Below, piece after piece: positions 43,281 to 52,620 of a stretch of 64,000 nucleotides of DNA. Origin of the DNA: Tetrahymena thermophila SB210 (taxonomy: Eukaryota; Ciliophora; Oligohymenophorea; Hymenostomatida; Tetrahymenidae). The translations under genes and the position numbers were made by a program. The stretch is from the NCBI RefSeq assembly GCF_000189635.1, contig NW_002476535.1, positions 248,001-312,000 on the forward strand, read 5' to 3'. Each line of letters opens with the position of its first letter. The stretch's first letter is position 1. A model generated the notes under the pieces. It saw only the letters and a program-made list of their open reading frames with translations. It did no database searches and had not been told where the DNA came from.

Positions 43281-43692
43281 AAAATAAAATATTGGCCTAT
43301 TTATATTTTGCATAAAATTAATGTTGATTTATAAAAATTTTAGTATTCCTAATGCATCAAGTTTGAATTAGGTTAAATGCAGGTTAGGAAATGACTTTAC
43401 GCTAAAAATATATTTATTTATTAATTCTTTACATTTTTAACAAAAAGAATAAATCAAATAAAATATAATTCTAATATTCTTTTTTGATTTCAATTTTTGA
43501 AGAATAGCAAATGTTAGTGTTTGTATATATGAGTAAATTTCAGAAATAATTTTAAAAAAGAAATATTTATTGAGTTTACTATTAATTAATTAATATTGGT
43601 TTTAATTTTATTTTTATTTTATTTCTCTAATTTATTTTTATTTCACATATGAATAATAAATATAAATATATACTTTCTAAACAATAACTTAT
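43281..43692. other. Intergenic, convergent 3' flanks
   Basis: About 410 nt between two gene ends that face each other. It is AT-rich and I see nothing specific in it. Confidence 0.5.
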
Positions 43693-44723
43693 TCAATTAT
43701 TCTACCACACAGGAGCTTAGATAGGAGGTGAGTATCTAGATCCCTTAACAATTAGTTGATTAAGACGTTCATTTTCTGTTTATAACATTTTAATACGATG
43801 TTCCAAAGACATGATAATAGTTTATGTCTTTTCAGCCTTTTTAGCTCTTTCTTTCCAGAATTTTATATCAGCTAACTTCTATTGCTTTAAGGCAGTAAGA
43901 GCATCAAACTCCTCCAAACCACTACGGATAACATTACTTATTCTTTCTTGATCTCTTTTAACTTCATTCTTCTCATACTACAACTCTTCAATTCTTTTGT
44001 AAGGAGTTTCTTTTATGAATTAATAATGTTATGTTTAAATTTAAATCTTAAATATTTTTAAATAAATTTATTCAAATGTCAGTGTAAAGCACTGAGCATA
44101 TAAATTTGTAAGTATTTCATTAAAATCATTTCATTTAATAAATTTAAAATTAATTTTATATTCTTCAAGCAAAAAATATTTTATAATTTTTATTTCAATT
44201 CAAATCTTGATAAAAATCTTATAGTTTTATTAACTCTTTTATTTTTTTGCTTCCTATAAAATATTTCTATTTAAATAAATTTTAAAAAGATTAATTTACC
44301 TAAATGAGCTTGAAGAATATTGCAACGCTCTTACCAGTGTTGTATTTCTTATTCCTTATATTAGAGAGCTGAAACATAACGCTAATATTGTCTGGTTAAA
44401 AGATCGCATCTTTCTTCAAGACGAGCAATTCTTTAAGCTTAAATACGAATCATTTCAGTAGAGTCATCTACACGGATGGTGACTGATTCTTTTTTATGAG
44501 TAGAAGTAGCAGGAATCAAGTAAGGAGTAGAAGAATGAGAGGGTATCTACACACTTCCGCTTCTCAATTAAGCTTCAATATTCTATTGCTAGGCACTAAC
44601 TTATGAAGGTTGGAAGTATTCAAGTTAACCTCCATTTGGTGGTTAAGAAGTATAAAGGAAACTAGGAGGTAATTCAATTTATTATCCAGGATATGGAGAA
44701 CTAACGAACTGAGGATTGTTTGT
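43693..44723 (-). CDS. Coiled-coil protein A (paralogue of the next gene)
   Basis: Ends at TGA 43695-43693 after SRYSPPIQAPVWQNN. The exon starting at 44723 (acceptor CAAACAG) opens with a Pro/Gln-rich segment (NNPQFVSSPYPGQQIELPPS). Then come VTIRVDDSTEMIRIQAQRIA and a coiled coil (ARLEERCDLLTRQYQRY, QHWQERCNILQAHL). After an intron of about 270 nt the coiled coil continues (LADIKFWKERAKKAEK, SLEHRIKMLQTENERLNQL). An upstream exon with the start codon probably lies within 44740-44840 but I could not join it in frame. Domain order and motifs (IR[IV]QAxRI, then a D/Q-x-WxxxxxxL heptad pattern) match the gene at 46157-47391, so the pair looks like a tandem duplication. Function unknown; probably cytoskeletal. 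Confidence 0.7.
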
Positions 44724-46156
44724 CTGTTTGATAAAATAATTGTAAATAATTAATAAAAAGGTTATGAGAACTCATTTCAATTGCTTATTTCAATAATTGC
44801 TCAAGGGAAGAAATATTTGAATTTGATTTTACTAGCTGCAAAATAATTAATTGCTAATTGCATAAAATAATTTTTCAACTTAAGAAAGAACTTAAATTGC
44901 TTTATCTTGAACAAATTATTTCTTTAGAATTATAGTAAATGATATTCATTTATTTACATAAACGACTTAAGGTACAGCCTAAGGGACTTATTGATGCATT
45001 TATCTGTGTTTGATTTATCTATGTTGTTTTTTTTCTTTCTTATAAAGATTATTATATGAATTATATTTGCTTTTTTACTAAATTTTAAATATTTTGTAAC
45101 AATAAATAATATTTGTATTGAATTCAATAATCTAATCACTCCTAATAGCACTAATAAATAAATAAACTAATTAATTAATTAAATAAAGACAGGCATATCC
45201 TCTTCTTTGAAATTTGATTAACTTATTAATTCATTCATTCATTCATAAGATGTTTTGTTTGGATATTAAAAGCATATAAATCTATGAATCAATATAGATA
45301 ACTAACAAACAAACAATCTAATAAATAAACTACAAGCAAATCTTCAATAAAATATTCCTTTTTAAATATATTTTTATTATCTAAAAATTATCCTATTTGA
45401 ATAATTAAATAAGAGATAGATAGTTTCATCAATTTAAAAATAAAAAATCAGTATGTTCAAAATCCATAAAAACTTTAACTTAATAACAAGCAAAATAAAA
45501 CATATTTCTAATAATCATGCATTTAAGGCTGTTGTCAATGTTTCCGCATACAAATAATTCTTTTTTTTTTGAGAATTATATTATCTTTTTACGTCTTTTT
45601 ATTAGAAAATTAAAGAAATTCAAAAAAAATCTGAAATAAATTATAAAAATTAATAACGATTAAAATTTTCTAAAAACAAGATATTGATTAAAATCATCAC
45701 TGAACACTTTTTTTATTAAATAAATCATAAAAAAGGAATAAATTGATTGTTTTTGAAAAAATATACAACAACCACAACAAAATAAATTAAAATTATTCAA
45801 TAATAATTTATTTAATTTTAATATTCAAGATTTGCAGCAAAAAATAAATTGAAGTTTCATCTAATTAAGCTCAAAAAAAAGAAATAAACTTGAATATGAA
45901 AGTAAATATCAAATCACAAATAAAGATTTTTAAGTTATATGAATCATTGACAATTTTAAATTGTAAAAATATATAATGAAATTCATATTATAGATACAAA
46001 TATAAAAGATGAATGAATAAAAGACAAAAACTTAAAAGGAACCTTTGAATTATTTGATTATTTCATAAAACTATTTATTTTTTTTCAAAACAATTCTAAA
46101 GTTAATGCATGTGTGAGTGTGTGTGTGTATTTATTTTTCTGTTATAGATTTAGTTA
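44724..46156. other. Intergenic, with a TG microsatellite
   Basis: About 1.43 kb between the two related coiled-coil genes. Part of it (44740-44840) may be the first exon of gene A. It holds a TG-rich simple repeat at about 46109-46129 and a GC-richer patch at 45515-45550 followed by a T run flanked by ATAATTCT/AGAATTAT. No gene is supported. Confidence 0.45.
46109..46129. repeat. TG-rich simple repeat
   Basis: A short (TG)n-like microsatellite (GTGTGAGTGTGTGTGTG) a few tens of bases downstream of the stop of coiled-coil gene B. Its only interest is as a length polymorphism. Confidence 0.8.
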
Positions 46157-47391
46157 TCACTAAGTTCTCTGTTAATGACCAATCACAATTAATTACTTAT
46201 TGAGTTGGTTGTTTTAATCACTGAGTTCCTCTTATTTTTTTTATAATCTCTTAACTTCTAACGATGACTCCTCATTAGGGACACATTATGATTTCCAATA
46301 AGCAATTTCTGTATTTAAATCCTCAATTTCACGTAGTTTAAGAGTGAGCTCTTTCTCAACATTTGTTTTGTCTTCCATAGAATCAATTATATACTATTTA
46401 TTTTCCAGTTTTGCAAAGCTACTTAATGTTTATAAAGCTTATTCTATTTTATTTATTTATTAAATAAGTTAAATTGAAATCATTTTATTTAGAATGAAGG
46501 GTTATATTATTTTGAATGAAAAGAAAAGGTTATTATTACCTAAATATCCATTTTTTTATTTATTAAATAAGAAAATAAAATTTTAAACAGTATTTTTTAT
46601 TTGTATTTTTGAAAGATTTGAAAATAAGATCAATCAATATTAACTACAAATAAAAAAACAAATAAAAATGCTTATTTACTTCTATTGAACTCTAACTGTT
46701 CGTATTGCTTTGTCCAGAAATCGATATTATCATCTTTTTCAGTGAGTAAATCAGCTTACCTTTCAACTTCCTTCTCCAAAATCTCAATTCTATCTAACAA
46801 GTTACTTATTCTTGATGCTTATACACGGATAACATCTAACCCTTCAGTGTCTTAATATTAATCAAGTACAGAAAATGGTCTTCTTTAGATATGTTCAGGG
46901 ATATGAGTTGGGTAATTTTATGAAACTTTAGAATAATCAGCAGGATTTTGGTGTTATTAATATCCTCCATTTCTATTATAAATAGTATTGGCTAAATTAT
47001 CTGGGTGATAAGCTGGAATTCCTCTGTGTTAAATCAATCTCTACTGTAATTATTATTGACCTTCTAAAACGTTTCCTTATACACCATAGCTGGGACTTGC
47101 AACTGTGGACTGTTTATTACCTAAACTCAAGAAGCTTTCTGCTTAATTCTGCTAAGGAATAATATGCTACTAAATAGGAGAGCCTGGACGTAATGTATTC
47201 TGAAGAGTATTTTGCTAAACTAAAACATGCTAAATTGGAATTTAAACAGTTTGAGCTGCTACTGGAATTTATTATGCAAATTATTATCCTACATATGGAC
47301 TCTAAACAAAAGTAGGTTAAATAATTTAATTTTATTCCCCACCAACTATTAATTGAGGTGTGGAAGCTGTAACATAAGGAACGTTGTTCAT
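46157..47391 (-). CDS. Coiled-coil protein B (paralogue of the preceding gene)
   Basis: Starts at ATG 47391 (MNNVPYVTASTPQLIVGGEQ) and ends at TGA 46159-46157. The first roughly 200 residues are Gln/Pro-rich and disordered (FAQQIPVAAQTVQIPIQHVL). Then EGLDVIRVQASRISNLLDRI opens a coiled coil (EILEKEVERQADLL, DDNIDFWTKQYEQLE). After introns near 46670-46450 it continues IDSMEDKTNVEKELTLKLRE, EIAYWKSQ and EELSDQNNQLNKQL. The layout, Gln/Pro-rich head, IR[IV]QAxRI, then a coiled coil with W in the heptads, is shared with 43693-44723 on the same strand. No enzymatic motif is present. A structural role in the ciliate cortex or basal body is plausible but only inferred. Confidence 0.75.
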
Positions 47392-48205
47392 TTTTTGATC
47401 AGCAATGTTGAATTTATAACTTTTAATTTGCTTAAGCTATTTTATTTTGTTTGATTTAATATAATAATAAAAACAATTAATAAATGATTATTTTGCCAAT
47501 ATTCACTTTTTCTAGGCTTAATTATTTAATATTATTTTTTGTTTTCAATTCATATGCAAGTTAAATAAAGAGTTTTTAATCTCTCTCTTCTTTGTTTATT
47601 TGCTAACCTGTTTGAATGACTGCTTGTCTGTTTCTTTTCCTTTTGTTTCATTTCAAATTGATATTTAAAACTACTAAATCTTTTTAAATATTTATATGTC
47701 ATTAATCTGAATTATCATAATTGTTGTTCCAATTAATTTGTTTTTAATGGATTACTACCATGAAGTTAACTATCCAGCAAATAATTACAAAAATAACTTC
47801 AAAAGTTTTTATCATATGAAAAGATATAATAAATATAATATTTATTGAGACTTAAAAATCGAATTATAATTCATTTTTGCTAAATTTTTATATATAAGAT
47901 AGATAATAAGCAATAGAGATGAAATAAAATTTTTTATTTAATTTGCAGTAATAAGTAGATAGATTTATTAAAACATAAGAAAATACATATTTTAAATCAA
48001 ATTAATAAATAAATAATAGACATTAATTTAATTGAATAGAAGAAATTTAAAAACAGATAGATATTACCGAATAAATTTAAAGTTGAAATATAATTTTGTT
48101 GTCATATTAATTATTTAACGAATAATAAGAAAACAAAATATAATTCTAAATTAAGAAATATTCATTCATACTCTATAGAATAAAATATAAACTATTTTAA
48201 ATTTG
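47392..48205. other. Intergenic, AT-rich
   Basis: About 810 nt, the promoter region of coiled-coil gene B plus the 3' flank of the oxidoreductase. I see no supported feature. Confidence 0.5.
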
Positions 48206-49201
48206 TCAATGAATCATTTTAAAGATAATTTTCTAGCCTCCTTGTACCTTTCTAAAAAGACTGATGGCCTCTTTGTGTTAGTTTAGTCCGTAACTAGTAT
48301 GAATCTATGTCTTGAAAAGAGTATTCATCTTTTATTAAACAAGCTCTTTTGATTTTTTTCTATCTTACTCAGGAATAGATTGTATCCATCCATAAAATGT
48401 GAATCCTTCAAGTCTTTTATTTGCCCAACGAACTTAAACACCATTAATTCCTTCAATATCTTTTTAGCTAAGACTTCCATAAACAATCAGGATACTATTT
48501 TAAGGTAAATTATTGAAGATTTAACCAGTTAAAGAACCTCCTACAGGGTCAAATGCAACTGTAGCTGAGAGTTTTTCAGCAAGTTCTTTGAATTATTTCT
48601 AAAAAGATTAAGGATCTTGGTCGGTGCTGATGACATTTTCATTTTAATACTCTTTTATGATAGATTGAATTCTATTTTCGTCTCCCCTAATCACATTTAA
48701 GCAATTTAATCCAGAATCTTTTGCCAAATAATTTATCATTTTTCCTAATGCACTCTGAGCAGCTAAATTTACAACAGCTTTTGCATTGTATTTTTAAGCT
48801 TGATAGATTAATCCAACAGCGGTTAAAGGATTTACAAAACCACATGAAGCAGAATCTAAATCTACATCATCATTCAAAAAGATAGAATTTTCTTCTGTTG
48901 CTAATATATATTCTTTCCATGTTCCAGTTTAAACAGAAACAGCTACCTTCTTACCTATTAAATCCTTGTTATGAGATTCAACAATAATACCTGATGCCTC
49001 AGATCCAGGAGTAAAAGGACATTTCAGAGTGAATATAGTTCCTAATAGCTTGTTTTAATCTAAAGGATTTAAAGGAGCTGCATGAACTTTAACTATGAAA
49101 TTTTTTTCATCCAACCCTTTACGAAGCTCTTCCAAAGAAAACTCTTCAACAAATATTGCTTCGTCGTTTTTAAATTCTTTAACAACAACTGCTTTATACA
49201 T
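48206..49201 (-). CDS. MDR-superfamily NAD(P)H-dependent oxidoreductase (quinone/enoyl reductase-like)
   Basis: An intronless gene of 331 residues, ATG at 49201 and TGA at 48208-48206. The fold is a zinc-free medium-chain dehydrogenase/reductase. The N-terminal GroES-like part contains KVHAAPLNPLDQNKLLG and CPFTPGSEASGIIVES. The Rossmann part has FVNPLTAVGLIYQAQ, then NLAAQSALGKMINYLAK in place of the classic AxxGGVG loop, NVIRGDE and VAFDPVGGSLTGQIFNNLPQ with ILIVYGSLS. The pattern AxSALGKM is the type seen in 2-enoyl-CoA reductase and quinone-oxidoreductase-like members. NADPH is the likely cofactor; the substrate cannot be told. A cysteine/histidine zinc site is not seen. Confidence 0.88.
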
Positions 49202-49747
49202 TTTAAAATTTGTTTTTTTTATTTTATGACTTTGAGTTTATATCTGATTATTTATTTTTTTTGAAATAAAAACGGATCATATAGATTTTGTTTAATAAAA
49301 TAAGAACATTTCCAGAAAAATTTTGCAAAAAAATGTTCTAGATATATTGTTGTTTACTTAAAATTAAACAAAATTTATTATCCAAAATTGAGGATCAAAA
49401 TTTTTTGTTTAGAAACAAAATTAAGTAATTTAAAAGAAAATATTAGAAAATGTTCTAAAATTCCTTATTAATTTTCTAATAATATTATGAATAAAAATAT
49501 TTTTTCATTTATCTTAATATATTATTTAGAGAAGATTATTTCAAATAATCTAAATAAATATAGTTTTGTAATATTTTAATTTCTTATTTATAAAAACTCA
49601 TTGTATATTTTTTAGTTCAGATTGACACAAAAATCTTTATTTTATTACACTTATTTTACCAATACAAGATTAATTCACTGTTTTAAAAATAAATCTACTA
49701 TAATATTATTATTATAATTATTATATTTCATTTAAAATATAAAGATT
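49202..49747. other. Intergenic, AT-rich
   Basis: About 545 nt upstream of the MDR gene, presumably its promoter. Nothing else is visible. Confidence 0.5.
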
Positions 49748-49945
49748 TCATATATCTTGTAAATGATAATTAACATTATGCCTGTTGTTATTATATATTC
49801 TGGATCTGCTTGTACTTCCATTAATTATATTTTTAGTGTTATTATAGTAGTATGAAGAAATTGAGATATTATATCTTGGACTCTTTTTTTTATATGCCTC
49901 TATGATGTATTCCTATTCTTTTTGCATATTTTATAATTAAATCAT
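49748..49945 (-). CDS. Possible small Asn/Ser-rich protein
   Basis: A 65-codon frame with Gln as TAA/TAG, from ATG at 49945 (a second ATG at 49927) to TGA 49750-49748. It reads MIQLQNMQKEQEYIIEAYKK, then KSPRYNISISSYYYNNTK and ends HNVNYHLQDI. The composition is protein-like and GC is above the neighbourhood, but the opposite reading across an upstream exon is also open, so frame and exon structure are uncertain. No domain is recognised. Confidence 0.35.
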
Positions 49946-50268
49946 TTATTCATAAAATTAATAAATTTGAGAAAAAAAAATGCTTTATTGAAATACTTAC
50001 TTTGAGAAAGAAAGATTGTTTTTAGCTCTTAAATACATTTAATTTTTATTTATCAAGTATTATTGCATATTAAAGGATACAAGAAATAACTTTATATGAA
50101 ATATTATTTTTTATTTATTTTGAATTATTTTAAAACACTAATTAATTTCATCAAAAATTAATTGTGTTTAGAACCTGATTAGTTTTTTCATTCTTGTTAA
50201 TACTTTTCTTTTTATAAAAAAATAAACTAAGTTATGTAAAAAAGTAAAAAAATAATAATAAAAAGACA

Positions 50269-50339
50269 GGTCGTACTGGGATTCGAACCCAGGTCAGAGG
50301 ATTCAAAGTCCTCGGTGCTAACCGCTACACCATACAACC
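50269..50339 (-). tRNA. tRNA-Gln (anticodon UUG), copy 1
   Basis: 71-nt cloverleaf on the minus strand. The acceptor stem GGTTGTA pairs with TACGACC, the D arm is GTGT..GCAC, the anticodon arm GAGGA-CTTTGAA-TCCTC gives anticodon TTG, and the T arm is CTGGG-TTCGAAT-CCCAG. A T-rich run follows the 3' end as an RNA polymerase III terminator. It reads CAA, one of the Gln codons; UAA and UAG need other isoacceptors. Confidence 0.96.
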
Positions 50340-50424
50340 GTCATGAAATTAGACTCTTTATTTTTGTTTATTTTGTAAATATTTAATTTTTTTACTTACA
50401 AATTTAATAATGATTTAGAAAAAA

Positions 50425-50495
50425 GGTCGTACTGGGATTCGAACCCAGGTCAGAGGATTCAAAGTCCTCGGTGCTAACCGCTACACCATACAACC
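50425..50495 (-). tRNA. tRNA-Gln (anticodon UUG), copy 2
   Basis: Identical over 71 nt to the copy at 50269-50339, 85 nt away. It shares about ten bases of 5' flank (ATTTCATAAC versus ATTTCATGAC) and is followed by TTTTTT. Confidence 0.96.
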
Positions 50496-50678
50496 GTTAT
50501 GAAATAATGCTTAATAACTAGAAATTTTTTATTGATTTTAAATACAATCCAACTTAACTTAAAAAATAAAAATAAATTAAAATTTATTTTTTATTTAATT
50601 GTTTATAATTTAATTAATATTTCTAAAATTAAAGTTTTAGCAATTTTAAAATTTTTTTTGTTAATAAAATAATAAAAA

Positions 50679-50749
50679 GGTCGTACTGGGATTCGAACCC
50701 AGGTCAGAGGATTCAAAGTCCTCGGTGCTAACCGCTACACCATACAACC
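50679..50749 (-). tRNA. tRNA-Gln (anticodon UUG), copy 3
   Basis: Identical over 71 nt to the other two copies, 183 nt from copy 2. The 5' flank (AATATCACAAC) is less similar. A CTTTTTATT terminator follows the 3' end. Confidence 0.96.
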
Positions 50750-51282
50750 GTTGTGATATTATTTAAAAAAACTTTTTAAGATACTGTTAATTTTTATGAT
50801 TTGTAAAATTAAAATTAATTCTAAAAAAGCTACTTCTTTTACGATATATTTTTTAATTGTTAGTTATTTATAAATAATAAAAATAAAATAATTTAAAAAA
50901 TAGTATTTTTAAACTATTATTTTAAAATAACTTCAGATATATGCATCAAAACAATTTATTAAAAATTAAAAAAAAAACAAAGTAAATTATTAATCTGATC
51001 TACCTAAAAAATATAATTATTAATTAATTTTTTTTCTTTTTTTAAATAATTATAAAAGTAAGTTTTACCACAACCAAAAGTAAAACGAAAGTTCCTAAAT
51101 TGCACCATTTTATCTTCACGATTTACTAATTTTAACTAAGATTTAGTTTTTAAAAAACCATAGCTTTGATATATTACCAGTATAGAAAAAGTTTTTCCAA
51201 TACCTTAGTAAAATTAGTAAATTATGGAAATCTAAATTTAAATAGGATACGCTTTAGGATATGGGTATTATTTCTTTACAGA
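50750..51282. other. Intergenic, partly open frame
   Basis: About 530 nt between the tRNA array and a candidate plus-strand gene. From about 51040 the frame of that gene is already open without a TGA (KTKVPKLHHFIFTIYQ, YYQYRKSFSNTLVKLVNYGN), so coding could start earlier than the ATG at 51283, but no earlier ATG in that frame is convincing. Confidence 0.4.
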
Positions 51283-51852
51283 ATGAAATATCCATATCAA
51301 AAAAGCAATGCCTTGGCTTGTTCAAATATTTAAAATAAATAGCAATTTAGGAGCAGCCTATCAAGTATTAACGCAAAACAAGTTTTTAATAAGTACTCCA
51401 ATAAATAGGCTGTAGGAGGTTTAAAATATCAAAAATACTTTGATCTTTCTCCTTTAATGATAAATTTATTACCAGGAATTTATCAACAGCTTATTTTCGA
51501 TCGCCTTAATATTTTTCATACAAAAATAAGTTAATACTTGAAGAAGGCAAATATAAGGTAGGGAAAGTGTCTTATTTCCATAGGTACAATTAACTCAGAA
51601 GATGAAGAAAAGTGCTGCTCTTTATCCTTGAAGCCTATCTAATCAAATCAGTTTGTTGTCATTGCTAATTTGCTATAGGAGAATAGTTGTGAGAATTTTG
51701 TGAGTGAGTGTGAGTGTGGAATGTGCGAGTGGATTAATGTTGAGAATTCTAAAAGATCTTAGTCTAAGTCTGACAACAAACAGAGGAGAAAAGAAAAGCA
51801 GATAGTTTAAGAGCAGCACTTATATTTTTTAATTAGAAAAGAAAAACGATGA
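51283..51852 (+). CDS. Candidate gene, unrecognised 189-residue Lys/Gln-rich protein
   Basis: An open frame in the ciliate code from ATG 51283 to TGA 51850-51852. The sequence is richer in G+C than the flanks and reads like protein: MKYPYQKSNALACSNIQN, YFDLSPLMINLLPGIYQQLI, then KCLISIGTINSEDEEKCC, QFVVIANLLQENSC, ECECGMCEW, and a basic tail NKQRRKEKQIVQEQ. The Cys cluster CENFVSECECGMCEW could bind metal. I recognise no family. It may be a fragment of a larger gene or a gene remnant. The open frame extends upstream to about 51040, and an inverted repeat lies inside it. Confidence 0.45.
51611..51820. repeat. Nested inverted repeat inside a candidate gene
   Basis: Outer arms AGTGCTGCTCTT (51611-51622) and AAGAGCAGCACT (51809-51820) are perfect complements. 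Inner arms GTTTGTTGTCA (51651-51661) and TGACAACAAAC (51771-51781) are too. The arm spacing is nearly equal on both sides (28 and 27 nt), so the unit is a symmetric foldback of about 210 nt rather than chance matches. Confidence 0.6.
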
Positions 51853-51900
51853 GAGGAATCGCAAAAAAGAAAGAAAAGAAAAAAGAGAGGAATCGCAAAA
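51851..51900. repeat. 16-bp direct repeat in purine-rich DNA
   Basis: GAGAGGAATCGCAAAA occurs at 51851-51866 and again at 51885-51900, within a purine-rich tract that continues to about 52010. Probably slippage-prone simple sequence. Confidence 0.7.
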
Positions 51901-52620
51901 GATTTAAATTTAAGAAAAAGAAATTAAAAAAAGAAAAAGAAAAAGTTAATAAAAGAAAAATTTAAATAAATGAAATAAAAAAAAAGAAACAAAGAAATAA
52001 AAATTAATTAATTAAACTAAAAAGATAAAAAAATATAAAATAAATCAAATAAAAATAAATTAAGACAAAATAATCCTTTATAGAATAGACAGACTTCAGA
52101 CTTCAGCTGATTTTAATTTTTTTTAATTGATTTTTTTTATGTTGCTTGAATATTTGAATGTTATCAAATATTTAAATTTTTGATTTTTATATATATCCTA
52201 AAATTTTTTTTAACTATTAGTCAAAGATATTTTAGATTATAAATATTTAGTTTATTTGAGATAGTAGTATCTATTCTCCCTCCCATATTTATTTAAATTA
52301 ACTGTTGTTTCTTATCATAATTTTATTTTATCAAACTCAATTTTAATACATTAGAATTATAAAATATTTTGATAATTAAACTTATTTTAAAAATAGATTA
52401 CTATATATCTTTTACATATTATTCCACTATTTACAATTAATATAAAAATAATACATTTTAGGAAAACAATTCACATCAATTAATTAAGATTATTACTTTC
52501 TATTAAAGCTTTTAATTGTAATTTTTATAATTTAAGTAGAAAATTTATTTTAAATAGAAATATTCTATTTACATTGAAATTATTAAAAGAGGATATTTAT
52601 TTTAACCATATATTATTTTT
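51853..52620. other. Intergenic, purine-rich then AT-rich
   Basis: About 770 nt. 51853-52010 is a nearly pure A/G tract on the plus strand. The rest is AT-rich 3' flank of the coiled-coil gene. No gene is supported. Confidence 0.5.

Noticed and set aside
45540..45580. T run flanked by ATAATTCT/AGAATTAT after a GC-richer patch
   Set aside because: The T run is inside the loop rather than after the stem, so it does not look like a terminator, and the upstream patch is too short to call an RNA gene.
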